Below the pieces are notes generated by a model. It made no database searches. It had not been told where the DNA came from and was given only the letters and a program-made list of their open reading frames with translations. A stretch of 64,000 nucleotides of DNA from Leishmania donovani (lineage: Eukaryota; Euglenozoa; Kinetoplastea; Trypanosomatida; Trypanosomatidae): contig NC_018230.1 of assembly GCF_000227135.1 (NCBI RefSeq), positions 131,761 through 195,760 of the forward strand, in the 5' to 3' direction. Both the position numbers and the translations under genes were made by a program. Shown piece by piece: positions 52,801 to 62,390 of this stretch; position 1 is the first letter of the stretch, and every line of letters starts with the position of its first letter.

Positions 52801-55800
52801 TTGCCCGCGACGACAGCATCAGCGACGTCCCCGGCGATTCAGCCGCGCGGTGTCGCCGCCTCCCCTCGCCCAAGCACGTTTGCAGAGGCGGCACGCGCGA
52901 AGAGCGGGAATGGGGGCGGTACCGCTGCCGGCGTGCTGACGCCGGGACAGGCACAGCGGCAGCAGCGCGGCTTCACAGGCCCCAACGTCTTGTCCCCCAT
53001 GGCACCCCGAAACCCCGGAGAAGCAGAGCAGACGCCGCAGCTCTTGACGCTGCCGCAGTCGCTGCGAAGCCGCGAAACCGCCACCGACCTGCTCAACTCA
53101 TCGTGGTCAGGCGTTGCGGCAGCTCCACCATCGGCAGCAGCCGCAGCCCCGACACCGAGGTCCTTTACTTCTGCTGGGAGCAGCAGCGATGGCGGGCCTG
53201 GCGACTTCGGTGACGAAGTCGGCGGTCCTAGTCGGGCTGATGCTTCAATGAGCACAACGGCAGACACATCAGCAGAGGCGCATCATCGGCAGTTGAGTGC
53301 ACCGGCATCCGCAGCCGGGTCCGTGACGCCTGTGGAGCTGCCGCAGTGGGTGCGAGAGCGGCCGCTGTCCGCCTTGTACTACCAGCCGTGGGGGCTGGAG
53401 CTGCTGGCACGCTACGAGGCGTCGCGGCACGAGCAGCAGCTGGCGAGAGCACGAACGCTTCGTCGCGTGGGGCCGGGTGTCGGCAGCAGCGCTGCTGCAG
53501 CAGGTGCCGCTGTATCAGAGGTCAGTGTTAGCGGGAACAAGTCCAGTCCAGCAGCATCGATGCACAGCAGCAGCGCCACGTCGCCATACACGATGTTGTC
53601 GCCTGCTGCAGCGACGGCAGCGCAGCATATGCCTGTGCTCTCGCGCCCCTCTCTCGGTACGAGTCGTGGCGGCTGCACCAACACCGCAGCAGCAGCAGCA
53701 GCAGGAGAAGCGCCACCAACGTCATCGCCCAGCGCCCCGCGTGTTTCCTGGGCAGCGGCGCTTCGTCAACCACAGCGCGCGAGCCTCACCTCCGGCAGCA
53801 GCGGCGGGGTCGCCTCCACCGCGGCGTCGGCGGCGGCGAGCACGATTACGGCAACAACAACGATGAACAACAGCTCGACAGCGACCACAGCAACGGCGGC
53901 CGTGGGCCTGATGCAGCGGCAGCGACCGCTGCAGCTGCCAGCGGTCGTGCCCGAGTGGCCGCCAGAGCTCTCGGCCGCGGAGGAGATGGATGCCTGGGAG
54001 GAGGTATACTACTTTGGCGGGGTCACCACGGCGCCATCATCGTCACAGCAGGAGCGGCAGCAACAGCAGCGCCAGACACGCCGCTCTGCAACGAAGTCTC
54101 GCGATCGTGGGGCGAGCGGCACCAAGAAGGGCCACGCAGAAGGCAGGCATGGGACATGGACGACGGATTTGGGAGGCCGCGTGGGCGGGTCCTCTGGTCA
54201 GGTGAAGGGCCTCGGTAGCAACACTCTTGTGACGTGCTCGGCGGCGGCCTCAGCAGCGGTGCTTAAGCGGCAGCAGTGGTGGCTCAACGAGGAAATACAG
54301 CCTCCGACGCTGTACCTGAGTCGGCAGCGGCGCTCGTCGCGTCGCCGCTCCCGGGTGGCGTATCCAAGCGACACGTTCCGCAGCAGCACCGCGCGCCGCG
54401 CCGGCGCCACCTCAGCTGCGGCGGAGCTGTTTGGCAGACACAGGGATGCGCATCCCACCCCGACCGCCGACGCGACCGCCGCAGCGCCAACTGGCGTGCA
54501 GGCATTGGGAGAGGCGGTGCCGGTGTCACATGCAGAGGCAAACCCACCTGCCAGCAGCAGTCTCACCTTCGCCTCTTCCGTGAGCAGAAGCGACGTGATC
54601 CTGTACAGCGACGGCTACCCGCGCAAGAAGGCCGCCCAATTATTCTACCCGGCGCCCTCCCTGCACGGGGTCGGGGCCCCGCTGCCATCGCCTTTCACAA
54701 AACTTGACCACCGCACCATCGGCCAGGACACCGGCACCAGCGGTCATGCGGCCGCCCTGCTGCCAGTGTCAGCGGCTGTGGGCACTGATGTGATGCAGCG
54801 AGGCGGTGACATCGCCGACGCACAGCAGAAACAGCAGCACGTGGGGTGGGGCAACCGCGCCGCGGAGGACGAGCAGGTAGAGATGGGGACGAGTGCGACA
54901 CAGCTGGAGGGCAGTGCCGTCGAGCAGGTGGTCGACAACAGCGGCTGCGACAGTGGCGAAGAGGCTGATGCGGCTGGGTCGGGGCTAGGAGGGCATCCGC
55001 CGGCTTGGTCGTCGGCTGACAATCCCCACCGTTCGAGTAACGGCCGCATGAGTGGTGCAGCGGACTCGACGTCGACCACCCTCGCCGCCACCTGCGCGTC
55101 AACACCGGCAGCGGCGCCACCGGTAGACGTGACTGCACCACGGCCACGCGCTGATGTGGACGTCATCTTCTTTCTTCAGAAGTTCATGCGTGCGGTGCTG
55201 ATCGTCTTCATCGCGCAGGTGCGCCTGCAGCAGCTGCAGCAACACCGGGAACGCGAACTCCAAGCGAGCCCTCTCCACGGTGCGACGTGTCCTGCGGGGG
55301 CCCACCTACTGGACCAGCAAGCGCAGGTTCAGCGGATGAAAGCCAAGGACCGGGACGGCAGCCGCTCCAGCGGCGGGGACCCGGCAGCGGCAGCAGAGGC
55401 GTCGGATGGAGGGGGGCTCTCGAAGCTGGAGCGTAGCGCCTTGGGCTTCGTGCGCCACTACTTGGCAGACTATCGGCACATGATCACCGCGTACGTCATG
55501 CGCGACGACCGCGAGGTGGCACGGCGCTCGGCGCAGGCCATCCTGTCCCCTCCCCAATCAGCCGCTTCGGCTCTGTCGATGATGCCGCCGTCGGCTGTCG
55601 CTGCACCAGGAGCGACAAGCAGAGGGGCCAGCTCAGCGCCGGACCCCCTGTTCCAGCAAGACGTTTTAGCACGGTGGCTGCATGCGACTCGAGTGAAGAC
55701 GGTGTACGAGGAAGCTGTTAGAGTGGCCACCAGCGGCTTTCCAGGCGACGCGGACGCGAACCCACCGGCGACGCCGGTCGACGACGTGGAGTCGCTTCGC

Positions 55801-57483
55801 ACGGCGCAGGTGTACATCAGCGGCAAGGACGCTGCGTGGCAGCCGCTGCTGATGGAGCTCCTGCAGGTGAGCCGCGTGGTGCAGTGCTACAGCGATGGCC
55901 CGGTTGTCGCGGCAACAGGCTCAGCGCCGTCAGCATCAGCAACGTCACCACAGCGGCTTCTACTGGCGAGCCTGGAAAAGTTCTTGGCCCAGCCGACACT
56001 GCCGTTGCTTCGCCATGCCGGATCTGGCGCGTCCGCAACGGCGCAGGCGGTGACGACGACCCCAGCAAGCTCGGCTGCTTCCTCGACGGGCACCGCCACA
56101 GCCGCGTCAGGCTCTCTTGCATCCGACTTGCGCACGACGACAACTCCGTCGCTCACGCCAGCGCAGGAGGCAGCGGCAGCGCTAATGGTGGAGGAAAGCG
56201 ACGCCTTTCGGGCCTACCTTCTATCCGGGTATCTGAGAGAGTACACCGCCGCCGATGGCAGCAGCGCGACAGCGAGCGCCACCTTTGCCGCCAAGACAAC
56301 GACGACGGTGCTGCGTCACAGCCAGAGTGCGCCAACGCTCTCGGCCAGAGTAATGCAGCAGCGGCAACATCCATCGGTGTCCTCCGCAGCCGTGATGCCA
56401 CCCTCCACAGTGGTGCATGCGATGAGCAGCCATCCACAGCTCCAGCAGCCGCAGTCACCGAGCCTGCTCTTCAACACGGGCTCGCTGCTGCAGCCCTTGA
56501 CGTGGTACCCGTACGCTTACATGCCAGGCACCGCGAACCCCTACGCCGAGAGCGCGGACTCCAACTCCACCCGCATAACACCAGCCAAGGCCGCCACCGC
56601 GTCCTCCATGACGCTCTATGTGACGATGCTGCCGCTGAGCGGGCGGCTGCTGTGGCGGTGGGTGGTGCCGGCCGAGGACACGGACAACTTCAACCTCTCC
56701 GTGTTTTTTCAATCGTCGCTCTTTTCCTTCATGCAAGGTGGTCCCTTGCCGATGCCGTCTGCCGCGCCTGAATGGCATGCTGCCGCCGCCGCCGTTGGAC
56801 ACGGCGCGGCGGCGTACGCACCGACGCCGATGGCGATGCTGATGGCACCATCGCCGTCACCGCACCCGTCGCTGACGTGGCCGCCAGCGCTGGCCACTCG
56901 CATCGATGCGCAGCTGCGCAACGACGCCTTCAGAATCGCGTGGGGTGGGGTGTCATCGCCGTGCATCTGCGGCACTGCGGCGGCCTCCGTCCGCAAAGAC
57001 CATAGATTCGGTTCGGATTTGTGGGGCGAGATGCCGGAGGTCACGCTCGTGCACTGCTCTGCTGGCATGCACCGCTCGTGCGGCATCTTGGTAGCTTTTC
57101 TGCTCTGGTTGCTATATCAATGCCGGCAAGTACTCCGCACTGAGCAGACTCTCGGTCTCGGGCCGCTGAGCTGCACGAGTGCCCCGGCACCACCGCTGCG
57201 TGTTGGCGCCGAAGCCGCCCACGACGCTGCTGTGAAAGCACTGCTACTTGACGACGTGGACGCACTCGCACCCGCAGCCGGGTCAGCAGCGGACGGCGGG
57301 GATGAGGAGCAGCCGGAGCAGCGTACGAAGAACACCGCCGCAGACGCCGACGCACCGTGGTTAACGAGTCGCCTTCTTCACCGCACCATTCGCCACGTTC
57401 AGCAGCAGCGCAGCATCGCGGTGCCCATCCGAACGGTGCAGTGCCTGCTGCAGTCCTTTGCGAATGAGCTGCGGCTGAACTAG
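49885..57483 (+). CDS. Large dual-specificity-phosphatase-like protein (2532 aa)
   Basis: The C-terminal quarter carries a dual-specificity phosphatase fold split by insertions. An opening strand-helix unit at about 1972-2005 (AQVYISGKDAAWQPLLMELLQVSRVVQCYSD) is followed by a candidate general-acid segment PAEDTDNFNLSVFF (Asp2265 or Asp2267). The catalytic loop VHCSAGMHRS has Cys2391, matching H-C-x5-R-S, and is followed by a helix LVAFLLWLLYQC; an end helix with RSIAVPIRTVQCLL closes the domain. The roughly 230 residues between the first unit and the acid are mostly low-complexity. Residues 1-1970 are disordered Ser/Ala/Gln-rich with acidic and basic patches (KNARRRRKATCTRRRR near 895). The active-site residues look intact, so it may be an active phosphatase. 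Start at 49885 follows the acceptor; the longer frame from 49591 would add 98 residues. Confidence 0.82.
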   Translation: MENHASASMYIPSSKVLARLQRHATTMEKWKAGNVSANGGSGLTAASVALPPASSSSPFGAYPKTATMDTLAALSASSTKMDGAAVLVKRSATVPKPSGAAGSSPSAHCTPSSCMGNPTSHDFQKSVSPLSESTTRGAAAVAHTAASDAAMPPSLAPSATPPSTFKSPAASPVFSPQMPGSKANSSRAALGVSIAIETCGAASQTLSAPAATPSSPALSPSAPLPPASAWLLPRDDVTYILSSLTWNVDLLRLLLPHAPCPLHLPGAEPLAEVPSPTAEELATSTALAAAPASPAPPSSDMNEEEANAEAGQEGLTVKCAAQSSVDSAATVGGASSAGKLQSLKADKRGDASSVSSKMHTSGAYAQEAYHTRDSPAAVTDIAPNPRSLSPPPESSSSSLTTSVAVSGTSGAVSTVPLTWSQYLFRGSGGGVRAVVGSQRNGATLVLGDDTARERQQPQQLTSLVRGQAPPPAFVHGVGRGLPHSHSDGALVRKPKTSAGTPAAAPNSAYVSSSIFHAQYLPSLEEFQRKLEEHKHQQQLLLRQQQQQPPALSATRLQQHLQQQQQQQSQPHHYPCRRAATNKTFFYSPAPSVLSFATTAATTTVNENATDEDCEEEQQRCQLSCSGATVTSPRSPPLPLAAHRSHAAAVSGMWSSSLPPSPPASSSASQARRGLQQPQRLLGCSGLRMRPCTSSTFSLDNLDSGGGSDNEEARGGIGATAVTPWMLYPTPHSSRPSPSQPQQPSMMMLRAADQLRGPIVSSSAQRRSPLLLHTGGGRTSHDSRGSSPATARDDDDDDSDEENEEDVEWALSRRGASGSGGVRPSSSFPASPTVSISSMSFSRVWSSTLSGRATPRTTLATGVGSSVANHNPHFNGSSFGGVGYASPYSATKGGKNARRRRKATCTRRRRIMRVYVPSITEGPKAASLYTAPTAEAQELLLQLQHRAAMSLLSGSTARPIAEHSATATAVSSALPATTASATSPAIQPRGVAASPRPSTFAEAARAKSGNGGGTAAGVLTPGQAQRQQRGFTGPNVLSPMAPRNPGEAEQTPQLLTLPQSLRSRETATDLLNSSWSGVAAAPPSAAAAAPTPRSFTSAGSSSDGGPGDFGDEVGGPSRADASMSTTADTSAEAHHRQLSAPASAAGSVTPVELPQWVRERPLSALYYQPWGLELLARYEASRHEQQLARARTLRRVGPGVGSSAAAAGAAVSEVSVSGNKSSPAASMHSSSATSPYTMLSPAAATAAQHMPVLSRPSLGTSRGGCTNTAAAAAAGEAPPTSSPSAPRVSWAAALRQPQRASLTSGSSGGVASTAASAAASTITATTTMNNSSTATTATAAVGLMQRQRPLQLPAVVPEWPPELSAAEEMDAWEEVYYFGGVTTAPSSSQQERQQQQRQTRRSATKSRDRGASGTKKGHAEGRHGTWTTDLGGRVGGSSGQVKGLGSNTLVTCSAAASAAVLKRQQWWLNEEIQPPTLYLSRQRRSSRRRSRVAYPSDTFRSSTARRAGATSAAAELFGRHRDAHPTPTADATAAAPTGVQALGEAVPVSHAEANPPASSSLTFASSVSRSDVILYSDGYPRKKAAQLFYPAPSLHGVGAPLPSPFTKLDHRTIGQDTGTSGHAAALLPVSAAVGTDVMQRGGDIADAQQKQQHVGWGNRAAEDEQVEMGTSATQLEGSAVEQVVDNSGCDSGEEADAAGSGLGGHPPAWSSADNPHRSSNGRMSGAADSTSTTLAATCASTPAAAPPVDVTAPRPRADVDVIFFLQKFMRAVLIVFIAQVRLQQLQQHRERELQASPLHGATCPAGAHLLDQQAQVQRMKAKDRDGSRSSGGDPAAAAEASDGGGLSKLERSALGFVRHYLADYRHMITAYVMRDDREVARRSAQAILSPPQSAASALSMMPPSAVAAPGATSRGASSAPDPLFQQDVLARWLHATRVKTVYEEAVRVATSGFPGDADANPPATPVDDVESLRTAQVYISGKDAAWQPLLMELLQVSRVVQCYSDGPVVAATGSAPSASATSPQRLLLASLEKFLAQPTLPLLRHAGSGASATAQAVTTTPASSAASSTGTATAASGSLASDLRTTTTPSLTPAQEAAAALMVEESDAFRAYLLSGYLREYTAADGSSATASATFAAKTTTTVLRHSQSAPTLSARVMQQRQHPSVSSAAVMPPSTVVHAMSSHPQLQQPQSPSLLFNTGSLLQPLTWYPYAYMPGTANPYAESADSNSTRITPAKAATASSMTLYVTMLPLSGRLLWRWVVPAEDTDNFNLSVFFQSSLFSFMQGGPLPMPSAAPEWHAAAAAVGHGAAAYAPTPMAMLMAPSPSPHPSLTWPPALATRIDAQLRNDAFRIAWGGVSSPCICGTAAASVRKDHRFGSDLWGEMPEVTLVHCSAGMHRSCGILVAFLLWLLYQCRQVLRTEQTLGLGPLSCTSAPAPPLRVGAEAAHDAAVKALLLDDVDALAPAAGSAADGGDEEQPEQRTKNTAADADAPWLTSRLLHRTIRHVQQQRSIAVPIRTVQCLLQSFANELRLN

Positions 57484-57839
57484 CGACTCGCACACGCCCC
57501 GATGCACGTGCAGACGCCTGGCAATGGCGAAGGAGGCGGCGGTGAGAGCTTGTCCGGCGAAGGGTGGTGAAGAAGGCAGGGAAGGAGGGAGGGAGGGAGT
57601 TGTCTCTTCTCATGTGCGCATGCATCCAAGGGTGTGACATCGTGGCTCAGTGGGCGTGCACACGCAAAGAGAGACACACGCACACACGCACAGCGGCAAG
57701 AAGGGCCGGCGCACACATCCACGGCCGTGCGCATGCGCCTCCGCATGTTTAGGCGCAACAACGTAAACCATTTAAGAAGTGTAACGGAAACGCTAAACGG
57801 TGCACGCTTCGCCTGTGGCGCGTCGATGTGCACTCGCCG

Positions 57840-57962
57840 GTGTGTGTGTGTGTGTGTGTGTGTGCGCGTGTGTGTGCGCGTGTGTGTGCGCGCGTGTGTG
57901 TGCGCGTGTGTGTGCGCGCGTGTGTGTGCGCGCGTGTGTGTGCGCGTGTGTGTGCGCGCGCG
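57840..57962. repeat. Alternating TG/CG purine-pyrimidine tract
   Basis: About 120 bp of (TG)n interspersed with CG dinucleotides (units like TGTGTGTGCGCG), an unbroken alternation of purine and pyrimidine. This composition favours left-handed DNA and is expected to be unstable in length. It lies in the probable intergenic region just upstream of the splicing-factor gene. Confidence 0.85.
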
Positions 57963-58089
57963 TCTTCCCCTCCCCCGCACGTGCCTCGGAAGGCCGGGCA
58001 ATGCGCACGCCTTCGAGTTTGTGCTCCGCAGCCTCCCTCTTTACTGTCGCTCGCTCTTTACTGTCGCCCACCTCACCATCACCACGACC

Positions 58090-58091
58090 AG
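58090..58091 (+). promoter_or_regulatory. Probable trans-splice acceptor (AG) for the U2AF65-like gene
   Basis: The pyrimidine-rich stretch from about 58031 (CCTCCCTCTTTACTG, CGCTCTTTACTGTCG) ends at ACCAG. The ATG at 58220 lies about 128 nt downstream and is the first in the main frame; an out-of-frame ATG at 58128 precedes it. Confidence 0.45.
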
Positions 58092-58219
58092 CACGACTTC
58101 TCCGCGCACACCTCCGAATCCACCGCATGCACATCCGGCGGGCGGCAGTGAATCCTCTGCACATACACACACACAGTCGCGAAACGGAAAAGAACTTCAG
58201 TAGGAACCGAGTAACGACC

Positions 58220-60772
58220 ATGGGTGACCGGGACTCATGCAGCCGGCGTGACTCGCGCGCTGACCGCTACGGCGGCGACAGCGATGTCACGGGTGGTGGT
58301 GGTGGTGGTGGTAGCGGCGGTGGCGGTCGGTACAACAGGGCGCGCTACCGCCGTGAAGACGCCGATGACGACGGGCACGATCCGTTCCGCCGCCCGCCGC
58401 GGCAGCAGGGCGGCGATGACGGCTCTGGCAGCCACGACCTCCACGCCCGCCGGCTGCGCCGTTCGCGCACCGAGGGCGGTGACGACGGCTACGGCGCCCC
58501 GTGGCAGCAGCAGCAGTTCACACCCTACATGAGTCAAGGTAGTGGGGCTGGCACGGGCTTCCCGTACCGTGAAATGATGCCGATGAACGCTCCGCAAGGC
58601 TTCCACGGTGATGCTGGCGGAGGCGACTTCGGCCTGCCATTCATGAGCGGCGGCGCCCCCGGGGTGATGCCGTTCGGCTTCGGTGGCGGCCCAAGCCCGA
58701 ATGGCAACCACCAGGGCGGGGGTGTCGGGATGAGTTCGGATCAGCTGCTCCAGTTTCTCCTGCAACAGCAGCAGCAGCAGCAGCAGCAACTGTCGTCTTC
58801 GCCGCCGCCGCCACGGGAGCGCGCCGAGGATCGGGGCGACAACTTGAAGAGCACGGGACCGAACGCGGCCCCCGCAGCGACACGAGTGCTGCCCTCGGTG
58901 GAGGAATTTGTGCCGGTGGTGCCAAAAAGCCTCATGAACCTCGTCGTTGGCGGCGGGCCCCCGGGCAGTGGCGATGGCAACGCGGCAGCCGCAGGGTCGA
59001 CTTCTTCGCAGCCGCAACAGACGGGAAACGGGCAAAGAGGGGCACTCGTTCTGTTGGAAGCGCCCAAGATCGGGCCGGAAGCGGACCGCCGCGCGCGCGA
59101 GCAGCGCCGCGCGCACGTATCCGGCTTCCCGCTCGGCACCACGCGCGAGGAGCTGGAAGACTATTTCCAGCTTCTTCTGCCGGAGGTCCGCCGGCTGCAG
59201 ACGGAGCGCCAAATCCGCGAGCTCGCGGAGCGGGTTGGGCTGATCGAGGAGGAGGGGGAGGCGGCGGTGCGGCACGTCCCGGCCACAGCGAACCTGGCGA
59301 GCATTGATGAGGTGAAGAGCCTCAGCGTGAGCACTGGCAGGGCAAAGTCCTTTAGCTTCATTGAGCTGCGCCTGGCCGACATGATCGACGAGCTGGTGAG
59401 CCAGAGTGCCGCCGACCCGCACCGGTTTCTCTTCAACTCGTCGTTGGATGGCCAGACGTACCCGCTGATGATCCGACGGCCGCGCGACGCGGACCCGCTG
59501 ACGGGGGTGGACGAGGCAAAGGTGGTCCTCGTTGGCTTTCCGCCCTCGATGCCGGAGGAGTCAATCAAGCCCGTCTTCGAGTCCTACGGCAAGCTGCTGA
59601 AGTTCGAGCTGCGCAACGGCTACGCGTACGGCGAGTTCGAGGAGCTGCGGGACGCCACAGACTTCCGCGCAGATGTGCACGGCGTCGTGCTGGGCAACAA
59701 CATGGTCGTCGCTCTGCCGCTCTACGACTGGCTGAAGGCGCTGCTGGTGCGTGAGGGCATTGATGTCACGATCGAGGACGACGACCCGGTGTCGGGCAAG
59801 TACGTCATGAAGCAAGTGCGTGAGCGGCTGCCTGAGACATCAGCGCTCGGTGGGGCTGGCGCGCAGGCTGGCGCGGCCGGTGGCGGCGGTGCCGCGGGAG
59901 GCGACGCTGGGGCTGGCGGCAGCTCGGCGCTCGTGGCGGTCTCCGAGGACCCCGAGGCGGCGTCGCTGCAGATCATGCGGGAGCTTCTGGACATGTCCTT
60001 CACGTTGCCCGACATGCTTGGCCGCTTCGCCGCCCTCTACCCTCACCTGCGCCCCCTGTACGCGAACTCGCAGCTCACCGTCTACGCCACGCCGGTGCTG
60101 GTCTTGCTGAACCTCTTCGACGAGGAGGAGCTTGTCTACGACAGTAACTACTCGCAGCTGCTGGCCGACATCGAGGAGGAAGTCGAGAAGTACGGCCGCG
60201 TGAAGCGGCTTGTCGTGCCACGCCGCGAGGCCCGGCCGAAACTACCTGAAGCGCCGAAGCCCGGCGTCGACTACGACGAGGCCGACGAGGCGGCCAAGGC
60301 GGCGGCCATGGCGGCGCACAGTGAGGCCAGGAAGAACTTCGGCGCGGAGCTCGGGCGCTACATGAACCGGCAAACTCACCCCGTGTGGGGCGGCTACGGC
60401 CGTGTCTTTGTGGAGTACGAGACCGTGGACGAGGCGGCGGAGGCGCAGCAGCGGATTGCTGGCAAGCTGTTTGGCGAGCGCACCGTCGTGACGTCTTTTC
60501 TCTTCCCTGAACTTTTAAAGGACACGAACGAGGAGGCAGTGGAGGCGGACGCGCAAGGTGAGGATGAGAAGGGTGCTGGCGGCGATGGTGCCAACGAGGA
60601 GGCCAAGGGCGGAGAGAACGACGGTGACGGCGAAGCAGTGGCGGAGGCAGAGAGGGAGGACGATGAGGCACCTTCGTCCACACAGCCGCGGAAGGACGCA
60701 GAGGTGTCAGGCGATGCACCTGGCGAGGTAGCAGCCACAAAGCCGTCGGTGCATACCGAGGACATCGACTGA
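58220..60772 (+). CDS. U2AF65-type splicing factor, large subunit homologue (850 aa)
   Basis: An Arg/Asp/Gly-rich N-terminus (residues 1-60, with a glycine run) and a polyQ stretch near 182-190 precede three RNA-recognition-type modules. RRM1-like (from about 298, AHVSGFPLGTTREELEDYF) is followed by RRM2 (about 434-505, AKVVLVGFPPSMPEESI... KFELRNGYAYGEFEEL). A long Ala/Gly linker leads to a C-terminal U2AF homology motif (about 625-775, VLVLLNLFDEEELVYDSNYS... YGRVFVEYETVDEAAEAQQ). The homology-motif loop reads K-L-F instead of R-x-F. The tail is acidic. This order is that of the U2AF large subunit, which binds the polypyrimidine tract at 3' splice sites; in trypanosomatids it would act in trans-splicing. 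No classical RS domain is seen. Confidence 0.9.
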   Translation: MGDRDSCSRRDSRADRYGGDSDVTGGGGGGGSGGGGRYNRARYRREDADDDGHDPFRRPPRQQGGDDGSGSHDLHARRLRRSRTEGGDDGYGAPWQQQQFTPYMSQGSGAGTGFPYREMMPMNAPQGFHGDAGGGDFGLPFMSGGAPGVMPFGFGGGPSPNGNHQGGGVGMSSDQLLQFLLQQQQQQQQQLSSSPPPPRERAEDRGDNLKSTGPNAAPAATRVLPSVEEFVPVVPKSLMNLVVGGGPPGSGDGNAAAAGSTSSQPQQTGNGQRGALVLLEAPKIGPEADRRAREQRRAHVSGFPLGTTREELEDYFQLLLPEVRRLQTERQIRELAERVGLIEEEGEAAVRHVPATANLASIDEVKSLSVSTGRAKSFSFIELRLADMIDELVSQSAADPHRFLFNSSLDGQTYPLMIRRPRDADPLTGVDEAKVVLVGFPPSMPEESIKPVFESYGKLLKFELRNGYAYGEFEELRDATDFRADVHGVVLGNNMVVALPLYDWLKALLVREGIDVTIEDDDPVSGKYVMKQVRERLPETSALGGAGAQAGAAGGGGAAGGDAGAGGSSALVAVSEDPEAASLQIMRELLDMSFTLPDMLGRFAALYPHLRPLYANSQLTVYATPVLVLLNLFDEEELVYDSNYSQLLADIEEEVEKYGRVKRLVVPRREARPKLPEAPKPGVDYDEADEAAKAAAMAAHSEARKNFGAELGRYMNRQTHPVWGGYGRVFVEYETVDEAAEAQQRIAGKLFGERTVVTSFLFPELLKDTNEEAVEADAQGEDEKGAGGDGANEEAKGGENDGDGEAVAEAEREDDEAPSSTQPRKDAEVSGDAPGEVAATKPSVHTEDID

Positions 60773-62390
60773 GAGCATGGCAGCTGCCGCCAAGAAGCGC
60801 GCAGGCACAAGTCCTCCCCTCTCCCGGATCAACCTGCTCCCGTCTCGCCGTGCATATGCTAGAGGGCTCGGCGCTCCCCACCCCACCCCCTCCCTTTCCG
60901 GGGTGGTCTTGGTGGTGGTGGCCGTGGTGCCGGCCTCCGCGTCCCCACCGGCGACACCGATCTATCAGAGATCTCGATTTGTAATGGCGACGGCGCGTGA
61001 GTGAGTGCGTGTGTGCGTGTGCGTGTTTGGCTGCGGGCTTAGGCACCCTCACCCCACCCCTAACTGAGCGATGCGAAAGACGCGACGCAGGTGAACATTA
61101 AACGGCGCAAGTTTGCCAAAAAGGAAAACGAACCAACGGTATCAGGCATGTGCACGTGGTGCTTAGCACTGCCGACGGCAGTGCGCGTGAGGTCTGTCTG
61201 TCTGCGTGCGTGTGTAGATGGGTTTGCGTGTGTGTGTGTGTGTGTGTGTGTGGCCGGATGGCGGTCGCATTACCCGCCTTTTCCACTGCACGTCCCCTGG
61301 GGCACACTCACCCTTCCTCCCTTAAGTCGCTCCTTCAGCGGAGAAAAGCCCGCTTGTGTGTACGTGTGTGTGTGTGTGTGTGTGTGCGGCTGGATGATCA
61401 TCCCTCGGATATAGAGGCATACCATCTCCCCCGCCCTTGTGCCCCTCCCCTACCTCTCGATGCCTGCGCGTCACGCACTTTAGGACGAAATCGAAGCAGT
61501 GGTGCACAGAGGCAGACACGCCAAGGCGCACATACACGTGTGCATCCATCACCCATACAGAAGAGAACCTGTCGCGTGCGCCGGCGTGTGGACGTACGAA
61601 ACACCGGCGGCGGTAGCGGTGGCTGTTTTGGTTTGCTGTGCTGCACTCTTCACATGGATTGTGGCGACGACGCCCGCATACGTAACACGCATTTTAGACA
61701 CAAAGAAATAGACGAACCAGCCGCCGCGAGCACGACACCGACCAGACACGCGCAGACCGCGAGCGCGAGCGCGAGAAGTATTGTGGTGTGTTCACCGCGT
61801 CTTCTATTCAGGTCTATCTCGCCGTGTCTCTCTTCTCTTCTATCCATCCACGGTCCGCGCGTCTTTGTGTGTGTGTGTGTGTGTGTGTGTTTGTCGAAGG
61901 CCCTCGCGCGGGAGGTGGGTGCGTGCACACGCACGCGACAACGACGACGACACATCACGAGACATAGAGAAGAAGCCATCGCCATCGAAGCTTCCACGCA
62001 GAGGCGCTGTCGTGCTGTGCGCATCCAGCAAGGGAAAACGAAAGAGGATCACGTAACGACGCTCTATAAACGGCGTGAGAGGTGTGGAGAGGCCGGCGCG
62101 CCTCGGTAATCGCGTAAAGGCGGCGTTCCGGCACGGGCCATAAGCCCATCTTTTCTCCGCCGTGCATCTATTCCTGTGTCAGTCCGGGTCCAGGTGTCCT
62201 TCGAAGCGTCTCCACGCACGCATCAGGCACGAATGAAGAGGGTGCATGCAGAGACAACAGAGACACACACACACGCACACGCATCCCACCTACACGCGCA
62301 TATCTGCGTACACCTGCGCTCTAAAATTGAGTCTGCTCACGACGACAGCTGCATAATCGATAGTGCCCGGCACGTCGACCTCGGGCGCTG
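60773..62390. other. Intergenic region with several (TG)n blocks
   Basis: About 1.6 kb containing (TG)n at about 61228-61252, 61365-61386 and 61866-61891, and a candidate acceptor AG at 62181-62182 after TATTCCTGTGTC. Short frames are repeat translations. An out-of-frame ATG at about 62232 precedes the next gene. Confidence 0.6.

Larger units (their letters stand above)
57484..58219. other. Intergenic region with alternating TG/CG tract
   Basis: Includes the TG/CG repeat at 57840-57962 and a pyrimidine tract that ends in a candidate acceptor AG at 58090-58091. The frame that continues upstream to 57800 begins with GTG and translates the repeat, so it is not coding. Confidence 0.7.

Noticed and set aside
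57840..57962. CRISPR-like or satellite array
   Set aside because: It is a simple dinucleotide repeat without spacers, in a eukaryotic genome.
57800..58219. N-terminal extension of the U2AF65-like protein
   Set aside because: Begins with GTG, translates the TG/CG repeat and lies mostly upstream of the probable splice acceptor at 58090-58091.
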